A stretch of 64,000 nt of DNA from an uncultured bacterium (GTDB lineage: Bacteria > Bipolaricaulota > Bipolaricaulia > UBA7950 > UBA9294): assembly GCA_903857865.1 (NCBI GenBank), contig CAIOGO010000008.1, forward strand, positions 1-64,000, in the 5' to 3' direction. The notes under the pieces were generated by a model that saw only the letters and a program-made list of their open reading frames with translations, was not told the origin of the DNA and did not search any database. How positions within the stretch are numbered: the stretch's first letter is position 1; each line of letters starts with the position of its first letter. Positions 26,243 to 34,083 of this stretch are shown here, in pieces. A program made the translations under genes and the position numbers.

Positions 26243-28731
26243 TCCGGTTCGGGACGCCGCTCGCGCTGCTTGCCGCCCCCGTGGTGCTCGGGCTCCTCTT
26301 CCGATTCGCCCGACGCGGATCGAGCTACCCGCTCTTTCGTGCGCTCGTCGCGCTCCTCTTCGTCGTGGCCATTTCGGATCCGCGCATCGTCACCCAAGAC
26401 TCAACGAACAACGTCCTCTTCCTGGTCGATCGGTCGGCCAGCGTGACGCGCAGCGTCGACGATCGCGACGCTGTCGTTGCCATGGAGGCGATCGCGGCGG
26501 CGCAGCCGCGCTGGAGCTATGGGGTCGTCGGATTCGCCGAATCCGCGGGCGTAGAGTCGCCGCTCGGGTCCACCCCGGCGCTGCCCCCGCCTCCCCTGCG
26601 CGATTCCGGATCCAACCTGGCGGATGCCGTCGAACTCGCGCTTGCCGCGCTGCCTGCCGGCGAGGCGAACCAGATCGTCCTCCTCTCGGACGGCCGTTTC
26701 ACGTCCGAGGTTGCGGCCGCCGTCGCCGAGGCCCAACTCGCCCGAGTCCCCATCTCCGTCCTGCCCATCGGCGCTCCGCTTCCGGGCGATGCCCAGGTCG
26801 CCGCGGTTGTCGCGCCCGCAGAGTCCGCTGTGGGACGTCCGATCGCGATCGACGTGGAGATTGAATCCGCCGCGCCCGGCGCGGCCTCCCTCGTCGTTTA
26901 TCGCAATGGCGATCTCGTCGAGGTGCGTGCTGTGGAGTTGGCCGCGGGTCGGTCGGCGCATCGATTCGTCGACTCGCCACCGGACGCCGGATTCTTCGAG
27001 TACAAGGTGATCGTCAAGAGGCCCGACGACCCCGTCCTTGAGAACGACGCACGATCGGTTTCCTTGCGGACCGTGAATCATCCTTCCGTCCTCGTGGTCG
27101 ATCCTCGCGGCGATTCGGCCGTCCCCGCCCTCCTCCGCGCAATCGACCTCGCCTTCGTCGCTGCACCGCGCGTCCCGCAGCTGACAGCGTTGGCGGACTA
27201 TCGACAAGTCATCCTTGCCGGGCAGTCGCTGGCCGACCTGAACGAACGCGAGTCGCAGGATCTCGAGCAGTTCGTCCGCTATCTCGGCGGCGGCCTCCTT
27301 GTCATCCTTGGTGAGCAGGAAGTGCGGGGCTTCTCCACGGGCTCCATCGACGACCTCCTCCCGATCTCGTTCACCGTCCCGGAGGTCGGGCGTGAACCCA
27401 GTCTGGCGATCGTCTACCTGCTCGATCGATCGAGCAGCATGAACGAGCTCGCGGGGCCGAAGACGAAGATCCGTACCCTGCGAGAGGCCACCGCGGCCAG
27501 CGTCCTCCTGCTGCCGAGCGAGACGCTCGTCGGCATCATCGGCTTCTACGACAGGTACGACTGGGTGTTCCCCCTGCAGCGCCTTGGGGATGGGGTTGAC
27601 GCCTACCGAGCGATCGCCTCGATGGGTGCGTACGGCGGCACCGATGTCTACTATCCGCTCGACGATGCGGTCGATCGTCTCATCCGAACAGACTCCCGCG
27701 TCAAGCAGATCCTCCTCATTTCCGACGGCCAGACCACGGAGGTCGGTCGAGATTATCCGGGGCTCCTCCGGAAGCTCGACGAGCACCCCGACATTACGCT
27801 CTCGGCGATCGGCATCTCGTCGAACCCGAACATCCCGTTCCTACGCCGCATGGTGGAGCACGGCCGCGGCGAGCTCTTCCTCTCGAACAGCTTCGCCACG
27901 CTGCCGCAGCTCACCATGCAGGTCACCCAGCGGCTGAGCCGCAGTCGATTCGTGACCGGCGACATCGAGGTCACACCGGCTCCGGGACCGCTTCTCGACA
28001 TCGCCGACCTACCCCACCTGCGTGGGTACATCCTCACCTACCCGAGGGCGGAGGCTGCGACTCTGCTCCGGGCCGACGATGATCCCATCTTCGCCACCTG
28101 GCGAATCGGCCTGGGCAGCGTCTCGACGCTCAACGCCGACCTCGGGGGCGCTTGGTCGCCCGACTGGCTCGCGTGGAGCGGCATGGCCGGGCTGTTCGAC
28201 CGGTTCCTTCAGACGACGGAGCCTCTCGCAACCGTAGCTACCGGCGTTACGACAACATTGGACGTCGGCCCCGACAGCACCACTCTCTGGATCGACGCCC
28301 GAAACTCCCGCGGGACGTTCGACAACTTCCTCTCCTTCGCCGGGACGCTGCTTCCAGACGCGGAACCCGTCGCAGCGCGGCAGGCGGCCCCCGGGTTGTA
28401 TCAAGCCACGTTCACCACACCCGCGGAGGGAGCGCACGCTATCCTCCTGCAGGAGAAGCGCACAGCACGTTCGTTCTCCCTCCCGGTCTCAATCCCCTAC
28501 TCGAAAGAGTACGACGCGTTCGGCGTGGACGCTCCGGCACTGACCGAAGTGGCCACCGCAACACGCGGTCAGTTCCTCATCGGCGGACAGGGCCTGATGC
28601 CCGTCCGCGCGGCAGGCGGGCGCAGGGACATCGCGCTGTTCCCGTATCTCCTTGGCGTGGCTCTCGGCCTGTTCCTCGTTGACCTCGGTCTGCGCCTCGT
28701 GAGACAGAGATCACGGCCCGCTCCGGATTGA
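26239..28731 (+). CDS. Large VWA-domain membrane protein with amidotransferase-like middle region
   Basis: An 830-residue protein. N-terminal membrane helices are followed by a first, degenerate VWA segment (VLFLVDRSASVT), a beta-sandwich, a class I glutamine-amidotransferase-like module lacking catalytic Cys (LADYRQVILAGQSLADLNE to GGGLLVILGEQEVRGF), a second VWA with intact MIDAS (IVYLLDRSSSMNEL) and a final membrane helix (LFPYLLGVALGLFLVDLGLRLV). This doubled-VWA arrangement is typical of large proteins in MoxR loci. GTG 26239 overlaps the upstream stop. It is the last gene of the operon. A promoter for the next unit begins at its stop codon. Confidence 0.85.
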   Translation: MIRFGTPLALLAAPVVLGLLFRFARRGSSYPLFRALVALLFVVAISDPRIVTQDSTNNVLFLVDRSASVTRSVDDRDAVVAMEAIAAAQPRWSYGVVGFAESAGVESPLGSTPALPPPPLRDSGSNLADAVELALAALPAGEANQIVLLSDGRFTSEVAAAVAEAQLARVPISVLPIGAPLPGDAQVAAVVAPAESAVGRPIAIDVEIESAAPGAASLVVYRNGDLVEVRAVELAAGRSAHRFVDSPPDAGFFEYKVIVKRPDDPVLENDARSVSLRTVNHPSVLVVDPRGDSAVPALLRAIDLAFVAAPRVPQLTALADYRQVILAGQSLADLNERESQDLEQFVRYLGGGLLVILGEQEVRGFSTGSIDDLLPISFTVPEVGREPSLAIVYLLDRSSSMNELAGPKTKIRTLREATAASVLLLPSETLVGIIGFYDRYDWVFPLQRLGDGVDAYRAIASMGAYGGTDVYYPLDDAVDRLIRTDSRVKQILLISDGQTTEVGRDYPGLLRKLDEHPDITLSAIGISSNPNIPFLRRMVEHGRGELFLSNSFATLPQLTMQVTQRLSRSRFVTGDIEVTPAPGPLLDIADLPHLRGYILTYPRAEAATLLRADDDPIFATWRIGLGSVSTLNADLGGAWSPDWLAWSGMAGLFDRFLQTTEPLATVATGVTTTLDVGPDSTTLWIDARNSRGTFDNFLSFAGTLLPDAEPVAARQAAPGLYQATFTTPAEGAHAILLQEKRTARSFSLPVSIPYSKEYDAFGVDAPALTEVATATRGQFLIGGQGLMPVRAAGGRRDIALFPYLLGVALGLFLVDLGLRLVRQRSRPAPD

Positions 28732-28756
28732 ACCCTGCAGATCCCATCTCTATAAT
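28728..28756 (+). promoter_or_regulatory. Strong promoter for tRNA-Pro and dnaX
   Basis: TTGAAC (28728-28733), 17 bases, TATAAT (28751-28756): near consensus. It overlaps the stop codon of the upstream VWA gene. Transcription would begin near 28763, just before the 57-bp repeats and the tRNA. Confidence 0.8.
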
Positions 28757-28766
28757 CGGCGGGACG

Positions 28767-28880
28767 CGGGGAGCGGCAGAGCGAGGCCCCGCGAGCGAAG
28801 ATTGGCGGAGCTAATCTCACGTCCGGGGAGCGGCAGAACGAGCTCCCGCGAGCGAAGATTGGCGGAGCTAGTCGCACGTC
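28767..28880 (+). repeat. 57-bp tandem repeat, two units, abutting tRNA-Pro
   Basis: Units at 28767-28823 and 28824-28880 are nearly identical (CGGGGAGCGGCAGA..., ...GCGAAGATTGGCGGAGCTA...CACGTC). The tRNA itself starts at 28881 with CGGGGAGTGGCGCAG, so the period continues and the tRNA 5' end looks like a third partial unit. The repeats lie within the predicted primary transcript leader. Confidence 0.85.
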
Positions 28881-28957
28881 CGGGGAGTGGCGCAGCCTGG
28901 TAGCGCGCCTGCTTTGGGAGCAGGAAGCCGCTGGTTCAAATCCAGTCTCCCCGACCA
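28881..28957 (+). tRNA. tRNA-Pro (anticodon TGG)
   Basis: A 77-base cloverleaf: acceptor CGGGGAG/CTCCCCG, D arm GCGCAGCCTGGTAGCGC, anticodon stem CCTGC/GCAGG around loop TTTGGGA (anticodon TGG), T arm CTGGTTCAAATCCAG, discriminator A, with CCA encoded at 28955-28957. Confidence 0.97.
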
Positions 28958-28973
28958 GCAGGGGGTGAGAAGG

Positions 28974-30530
28974 GTGAGTGAGCCGGTCGGACGTCTATCT
29001 CTGTACCGCCGTTGGAGGCCGCAGCGCTTTGCGGACGTCGTCGGACAAGACGATATTGTGCGTACGCTGCGAAACGCCGTCAGCGCACGCGACGCGGCTC
29101 ATGCCTACCTGTTCGCAGGCGAGCGCGGGATTGGCAAGACCTCGGTCGCCCGCATCCTGTCTCGTGCGGTCAACTGCCTTGCGCCCGCGGACGGTGAACC
29201 CTGCAATGAATGCGCGAGTTGCCTGACGATTTCCGCCGGCCGCTCCCTCGATATCGTTGAGATCGACGGCGCGTCGAACCGCGGCATCGACCACATCCGC
29301 AAGCTTCGCGAGGAGGTCTGCTTCGCGCCGACGGACCTCCGAATCAAGGTCTACATCATCGACGAAGTCCACATGCTCACCACCGAGGCGTTCAACGCCC
29401 TTCTCAAGACGCTTGAGGAGCCCCCATCTCACGCGATGTTCGTGTTCGCGACGACGGAGCCGCACAAGCTGCCCCGCACGATCGTATCGCGCTGTCAGGC
29501 GTTCGAATTCCGCCGCCTGTCGGTGAGTGCTATCGATGCGCAACTGAAGCGCATCGCCGCGGCAGAAAACGTCCGGCTCTCGGATGAGGCGTCTACTCTT
29601 CTCGCGCGTCGCGCGAACGGCGGGCTGCGCGACGCTGTGGTCATGCTTGAGCAGGCAGCAACCTACGATCGCGAAGGCATCACGGAGGCTGCTATCCTTG
29701 ACATGCTGGGCCTCGCAGCGCGTGAGACCCAGCTAGCGTTCGTCGAGGCGCTTGAGGGTTCGGATCGACGCGCCCTGCTTGAGACCATTGACACCCTCGC
29801 CGAGCGCGGGAAGGACCTGGAGATCTTCCTCGGCGATGTCGTCCTCTTGCTCCGTGAGCGGATCGCGAACTCCGAGGGCAGCGCCGATCGCGACGTTGCG
29901 CTCGCTCGCGGCCTGTTGGCTGTGCGAGCCGATCTCTTCCGCGCCCTCGACCGACAGATTCGCATGGAGATCGGCGTTCTGGCCCTCGCCGACTCTCTCT
30001 CGCCGCGGCCGCCCTCCGCCACGTCACCGTCGTCATCCCGCGCCCCGAAAACGTCCACGCCAACGGGCAGGGGGAATCCCTCGACGGTCTCAACCAAGCC
30101 GGCGAGCGAACTCCCGGGAAAGGCGGCAGCTCCTCTCCCCGCGCAGGCGGCGCCCGTCGCGGGACGAGAGGCCCCACCTCTGCTTCCTTCGGAGATGGCG
30201 GCAGCATGGAGCGCCATGCTCCGCGAAGTCGAGCAAGACCGGATTGCCATCGCGGCGTATCTGACCGAGGCAGTCCCCTCGCTTGACGGGACGCTCCTCG
30301 TCTTGTCCTTTCACCCAGAGCACACGTTCCACAAGGACAGCCTCGAGAAGAACGAGAACATGCAGTACGTCGCCGGGGCCGTGCGCCGCCATTTCGGAGA
30401 CTCGTGGCGAGTCGACGTGCGCTACGACAAGAACGTCGAGCGGAAGGCGCTTCCGCGGGAGCTCCTGTTGGAGAAGGCCCGGCTTGTCTGCCAAGTCTTC
30501 GACGGCCGCATCGTGAAGGAGGCATCGTGA
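28974..30530 (+). CDS. dnaX: DNA polymerase III subunit gamma/tau
   Basis: A clamp-loader ATPase of about 518 residues. After the typical start SLYRRWRPQRFADVVGQ come Walker A GERGIGKT, the zinc module CLAPADGEPCNECASC, Walker B IIDEVHMLTTEAFNALLKTLEEPP and the SRC box IVSRCQ. A Pro/Ser/Thr-rich linker (about residues 360-420) leads to a C-terminal tau-like domain. GTG 28974 is chosen by comparison with family N-termini, but GTG 28965 is possible and neither has a good ribosome binding site. The open frame extends back through the tRNA and is not coding there. It overlaps ybaB. Confidence 0.93.
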   Translation: MSEPVGRLSLYRRWRPQRFADVVGQDDIVRTLRNAVSARDAAHAYLFAGERGIGKTSVARILSRAVNCLAPADGEPCNECASCLTISAGRSLDIVEIDGASNRGIDHIRKLREEVCFAPTDLRIKVYIIDEVHMLTTEAFNALLKTLEEPPSHAMFVFATTEPHKLPRTIVSRCQAFEFRRLSVSAIDAQLKRIAAAENVRLSDEASTLLARRANGGLRDAVVMLEQAATYDREGITEAAILDMLGLAARETQLAFVEALEGSDRRALLETIDTLAERGKDLEIFLGDVVLLLRERIANSEGSADRDVALARGLLAVRADLFRALDRQIRMEIGVLALADSLSPRPPSATSPSSSRAPKTSTPTGRGNPSTVSTKPASELPGKAAAPLPAQAAPVAGREAPPLLPSEMAAAWSAMLREVEQDRIAIAAYLTEAVPSLDGTLLVLSFHPEHTFHKDSLEKNENMQYVAGAVRRHFGDSWRVDVRYDKNVERKALPRELLLEKARLVCQVFDGRIVKEAS

Positions 30531-30847
30531 AGGGGATCGGGAATCTGGGGGGCCTGATGAAGCAGGCCAAGAAGCTTCAAGAGGACCTCGAGCGGGCGCA
30601 GGTCGAGATTGCCGACCTACGGATTGCCGCGACGGCCGGCGGCGGCATGGTGACGGCCACCGTCACGGGGAAAGGAGATCTGGTGTCGCTCGCACTGGAA
30701 CGAGAGGTTGTCGACCCGGCGGACGTTGAGATGCTCTGTGACCTCGTTGTGGCGGCTGTCCAGGAGGCGCAACGCAAGGCACAGCAGGCGGCGCAGGAGA
30801 AGCTCGGCCCTCTGGCACAGGGACTCGGAGGGCTACCTGGTGTGTAG
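30527..30847 (+). CDS. ybaB: YbaB/EbfC-family nucleoid-associated protein
   Basis: A 106-residue protein: basic N-terminus with GLMKQAKKLQEDLERAQ, conserved core TAGGGMVTATVTGKGDLVSLALEREVVDP, and a helical tail ending in a Gly/Leu-rich segment. It forms DNA-binding dimers. GTG 30527 overlaps the dnaX stop, with GGAGG upstream. The usual dnaX-ybaB-recR order is broken: recR does not follow. Confidence 0.93.
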   Translation: MKGIGNLGGLMKQAKKLQEDLERAQVEIADLRIAATAGGGMVTATVTGKGDLVSLALEREVVDPADVEMLCDLVVAAVQEAQRKAQQAAQEKLGPLAQGLGGLPGV

Positions 30848-30864
30848 GCAGGATCAGCACTTCC

Positions 30865-30893
30865 TTGCATGCCCCCATCCGCTCCCGTATAGT
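30865..30893 (+). promoter_or_regulatory. Promoter upstream of the zinc-ribbon gene
   Basis: TTGCAT (30865-30870), 17 bases, TATAGT (30888-30893), a good match. It lies in the 69-base gap after ybaB and 24 bases before the next GTG. Confidence 0.65.
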
Positions 30894-30916
30894 CGGAGGA
30901 TCCATTTCCGGCGGGG

Positions 30917-31627
30917 GTGACTGTGCTCAGTGAGACCAAGCAGCTCCTGGACCTTCAGCAGGCTGACGTCCGGTTGCTTGACCTCATCGTCCACCTGGAC
31001 CGGCTTGCCGACCATCGCTGCCAGCTGGAAGATCGAATCGCCCAGGAGCGAGCGAACGTCGCCTCGCTCCGCGACGCCCTACAGAGATCCGACCTCGAAA
31101 GCCGGGCGCGCAACCTCGAAGTCGACGAGCTGGACATGCACATCCGCGCGTACCAGGACCGGCTCGACAAGGGCATCATCAGCTTCAAAGAGATGGAGGA
31201 CCTGCGCGTGAAGATCGTGAGCGAGAAGGTCCGGATCGGTCGTCTGGAAGATGAGGCGCTTGACCTCATGGCCACGGTCGAGGCGGCGCGCGCTCATCTT
31301 GCGCAGGCACAGTCCGATCTCGTGCCGCGCGAAGAGCATCTGCAGGCCCAAGTCGCCGCCGCTATGCGCGAGACCCGGGAAACGGAAGAAGGAAGCCTCG
31401 CCCAACTCCGAAACGAACGCGTTGCTCTTGCCTCCGCGATGGCACCCTACCTCCTGGCGCAGTATGAGGCTCTGCGTGCCACTCTCTCCAACCCCGTCGC
31501 CGCCGTCCAGCATGGCACGTGCGGCGGATGCAAGATCCGGGTCAGCGCGAACACCGCGGAACGCGTGCGAGCGGGCAGGGAGATCGTCACGTGCGAACAC
31601 TGCTCGCGTATTCTCTTTGTCTTGTAG
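30917..31627 (+). CDS. Coiled-coil protein with C-terminal C4 zinc ribbon (CT398/CdsZ-like)
   Basis: A 236-residue protein. Residues about 10-170 are a long alpha-helical coiled-coil hairpin with no Pro, and the C-terminus is a C4 zinc ribbon (CGGCKIRVSANTAERVR, then CEHC). The family (zf-RING_7/DUF164 type) is often implicated in RNA/DNA metabolism or protein assembly but has no settled function in most bacteria. GTG at 30917 or 30923 may be used. The 3' end overlaps the next gene by 37 bases. It is frequently placed upstream of rnpB in bacterial genomes, as here. Confidence 0.88.
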   Translation: MTVLSETKQLLDLQQADVRLLDLIVHLDRLADHRCQLEDRIAQERANVASLRDALQRSDLESRARNLEVDELDMHIRAYQDRLDKGIISFKEMEDLRVKIVSEKVRIGRLEDEALDLMATVEAARAHLAQAQSDLVPREEHLQAQVAAAMRETRETEEGSLAQLRNERVALASAMAPYLLAQYEALRATLSNPVAAVQHGTCGGCKIRVSANTAERVRAGREIVTCEHCSRILFVL

Positions 31628-32307
31628 TTGCCGGTGCGCTTGGGATCTCCTGCGGTGCCTCCGCGACCAGCGTGCCATCTCCGATCGGGAACCTCTCGGA
31701 CTACGGGGCCGTCTTCGACCGCCATGGACGGGATGAAGTCAACGCGTCCATCGCGGAGATCGCCGAGCTTCTGCGGATCGACGTCTATGTTCTTCTGAGT
31801 TGGGAGAGTGCGTATCCCACCGTCGTGCAGCTCGCCGATGCCGTCTTCGGAGCCTGGAATCTGTCGCCGCGCCGTGCCATCCTCGCCGTGTTCCTGCGCG
31901 TCGGCTCGGACTGGACGGCCTCCGTCGTCGCAAGCAGCGGCGTACGCGCGGAGCTCGGTGGGATCGAGCAGCGTCTCGAACAGCGCATGCGGGACCTTGT
32001 CGACCATCGTCGCATCGAGGAGGCCGTCCGCGCGTTGTTCAACGAGCTGCGGGACCTCCCAGCCGCGGTCCGCGCCAGCGCCACGCTGGCGAAACTGAGG
32101 CCGGCGTCGTCGGGCGGCGGTCTGCCCATCGCGATCGCCGTCGGAGCACCCCTTGCCAGCGTCGCCGTCCTTGCGTTCGTCGTTCATCGTCGAGTGTGTC
32201 CGCATTGTGCGGGCATTCTCCGCGTTGAGCGTTCGCGCTTCCGCACCGTGTGCCGTTCACACAGCGTATACTACTGTCGTCGGTGTGGGTATCGGCGCGG
32301 ACGGTAG
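31591..32307 (+). CDS. TPM-domain exported protein with C-terminal zinc-ribbon-like tail
   Basis: A 238-residue protein. It starts with a lipoprotein-like signal (LLAYSLCLVVAGALGISCGAS), then a TPM domain (GNLSDYGAVFDRHGRDEVNASIAEIAELLRIDVYVLL), a membrane helix (IAIAVGAPLASVAVLAFVVH) and a cysteine-rich tail (CPHCAGIL and CRRCGYRRGR) resembling a zinc ribbon. TPM proteins include YgcG and photosystem-repair proteins. GTG 31591 follows AGGGAG. The tail end coincides with the start of RNase P RNA. Confidence 0.8.
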   Translation: MRTLLAYSLCLVVAGALGISCGASATSVPSPIGNLSDYGAVFDRHGRDEVNASIAEIAELLRIDVYVLLSWESAYPTVVQLADAVFGAWNLSPRRAILAVFLRVGSDWTASVVASSGVRAELGGIEQRLEQRMRDLVDHRRIEEAVRALFNELRDLPAAVRASATLAKLRPASSGGGLPIAIAVGAPLASVAVLAFVVHRRVCPHCAGILRVERSRFRTVCRSHSVYYCRRCGYRRGR

Positions 32308-32648
32308 AGAGAGGGTTAGAGAGACGCTGGCCGGTGGCGAAAGCGCCGGCTGGAGGAAAGTCCGGACTCCGAAGGGCGGACCACTGAGGAAATCTCAGCG
32401 GGGGTGACCCTCGGGAAAGTGCAACAGAGAGTAGACCGCCGATGGCCCGGCGCAAGCCGGGATCAGGCAAGGGTGAAACGGTGGTGTAAGAGACCACCAG
32501 CGGCCCGGGCGACCGGGTCGGCTCGGCAAACCCTGGTCGGAGCAAGGCCAAGTAGGAAGGCGTCTGAGAACGGCCCGTTCGAGCCTTCGGGTAGGCCGCA
32601 CAGATGAATGTCTCTCCGCGACAGAATCCGGCTTATCGACCCTCTCTC
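32307..32648 (+). ncRNA. rnpB: RNase P RNA, bacterial class A
   Basis: A 342-base RNA with the conserved catalytic landmarks: P1 closing pair GAGAGAGGGT (32307-32316) with ACCCTCTCTC (32639-32648), the GAGGAAAGTCCGG block, CAACAGAGAGTAGACCGCC, GTGAAACGGTGGTGTAAGAG and the terminal ACAGAATCCGGCTTA. It processes 5' leaders of tRNAs. It is probably transcribed from the zinc-ribbon gene promoter or its own. Confidence 0.96.
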
Positions 32649-32710
32649 GCCCCGCGCCGTGACGCGCCCTCCCGGGATCCAGCGGCCCCACAGCGCTGAC
32701 ACAACTGCGG

Positions 32711-32739
32711 TTGCTGCGTCGTGCAAGCCACCCTATACT
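32711..32739 (+). promoter_or_regulatory. Promoter of the yugP-rpe-ribD operon
   Basis: TTGCTG (32711-32716), 17 bases, TATACT (32734-32739). It lies 35 bases before the yugP ATG and 62 bases after rnpB. Confidence 0.65.
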
Positions 32740-32773
32740 TCCCTACGAAACGGATGAGGAGGCGGTGGGGACG

Positions 32774-33445
32774 ATGTTTGACATGACGAGCCTTGTGATT
32801 CTGCTGCCGGCGATCGCTCTCGCGGCCTACGCCCAGTGGAAGGTCCATTCGACGTACAACCGCTACTCGACGGTGGAGGTCTCCCGCCATCTGAGCGCCG
32901 AGGACGCCGCGCGACGCATCCTGACGGCGCAGCACATCGACGGCGTGAGCATTGAGCGCACCGACCGGCGGCTGGGCGATCACTATGACCCGCGAAAGAA
33001 GGTCCTGCGACTGTCGGCGCCGGAGTCGAATTCGATTGCGGCGATCGGCGTGGCCGCCCACGAGGCGGGTCACGCCATGCAACACGCGAAGAGCTTCGCT
33101 CCTCTCGTCCTTCGGACCGCCATCGTCCCGATCGCCAACTTCGGCTCGCAGCTTGCCATTCCCCTGTTCATTCTCGGCATTTTCACGCAGCTTCCGGTCC
33201 TCATGACGGCCGGCATCATCCTCTTCTCGACCGCCGTCCTGTTCACGCTCGTCACGCTGCCCGTCGAGTTTGACGCCAGCCGACGGGCCGTCCACGCGCT
33301 GGAGCAGTCAGGCATGGTGACTGTCGAGGAGCTTGGAGCGGTCAAGGAGGTCCTGCACGCAGCCGCCCTCACGTACGTCGCGGCGGCGGCCATGGCCGCA
33401 CTGCAACTCGTGATGCTCCTCCTGTCGGCGAATCGCCGCCGATGA
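32774..33445 (+). CDS. Membrane-bound zinc metallopeptidase, YugP family
   Basis: A 223-residue integral membrane protein. It has the HEXXH zinc site in AIGVAAHEAGHAMQHA, the upstream family motif DHYDPRKKVLRLS, an N-terminal helix and two central helices (LAIPLFILGIFTQLPVL, GIILFSTAVLFTLVTLPVEFDAS) with the downstream Glu/Asp that completes the site. ATG 32774 is used; GAGGAGG is upstream. The gene overlaps rpe (ATGA). Substrates are not known. Confidence 0.92.
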   Translation: MFDMTSLVILLPAIALAAYAQWKVHSTYNRYSTVEVSRHLSAEDAARRILTAQHIDGVSIERTDRRLGDHYDPRKKVLRLSAPESNSIAAIGVAAHEAGHAMQHAKSFAPLVLRTAIVPIANFGSQLAIPLFILGIFTQLPVLMTAGIILFSTAVLFTLVTLPVEFDASRRAVHALEQSGMVTVEELGAVKEVLHAAALTYVAAAAMAALQLVMLLLSANRRR

Positions 33446-34083
33446 AGCTCGCCCCGTCCCTTCTGTCCGCGGACTTCGCGCGTCTCCTCGACGAGGCGCT
33501 GTCCGTGACGCCGCTCGCTTCACGCCTCCATTGGGACGTGATGGACGGCCACTTCGTCCCCAACCTGACGTTCGGCCCGCCGGTGGTCAACGCGCTTCGG
33601 CGGCGCCTTGACCTTCCCTTCGAGATCCATCTGATGATCAGCCGCCCGGCGGAGTATGCGCCGCGGTTCGAGGTGCGCCCCGGCGATTGCATCATCTTCC
33701 ACGTCGAAGCCCTCGATTCCGCGGAGCGGGCGATCGCCGCGATCCGCCAAACGGGAGCGTCCGTTGGAGTATCCCTTCGCCCCGGGACGAGCCTCGAACG
33801 CATTGCGCCTCTCCTCGATGACGTCTCCGTCGCCCTCGTGATGAGCGTCGAGCCTGGATTCGGGGGGCAGGCGTTTCGACCGGACGCCCTGGAACGCATC
33901 CGGGATCTGTCTCAGAGGATCGGCGGCCGCGCCGTGGACATTGCCGTGGACGGCGGGATCCACGCCGGAAACGTGGCCGGGGTTGTCGCAGCGGGCGCTG
34001 AGATCATCGTCGCCGGATCCGCCATCTTCGGAGCCGCGGACCGCCTTGGCGCGATGCGCGCCTTCCTGGAGGCGGCACGGTGA
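33442..34083 (+). CDS. rpe: Ribulose-phosphate 3-epimerase
   Basis: A 213-residue TIM-barrel enzyme interconverting ribulose 5-phosphate and xylulose 5-phosphate. The motifs KLAPSLLSADFA, LHWDVMDGHFVPNLTFGP (metal-binding His and catalytic Asp), FEIHLMI, MSVEPGFGGQAF and AVDGGI with the phosphate-binding GSAIF are all present. Normal length. ATGA overlap with yugP and GTG overlap with ribD show a tight operon feeding pentose phosphate to riboflavin synthesis. Confidence 0.96.
   Translation: MKLAPSLLSADFARLLDEALSVTPLASRLHWDVMDGHFVPNLTFGPPVVNALRRRLDLPFEIHLMISRPAEYAPRFEVRPGDCIIFHVEALDSAERAIAAIRQTGASVGVSLRPGTSLERIAPLLDDVSVALVMSVEPGFGGQAFRPDALERIRDLSQRIGGRAVDIAVDGGIHAGNVAGVVAAGAEIIVAGSAIFGAADRLGAMRAFLEAAR

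Noticed and set aside
28887-28973. Extension of dnaX upstream through the tRNA gene
   Set aside because: The frame is open only because the tRNA lacks a stop; the tRNA structure is complete and family N-termini start later.
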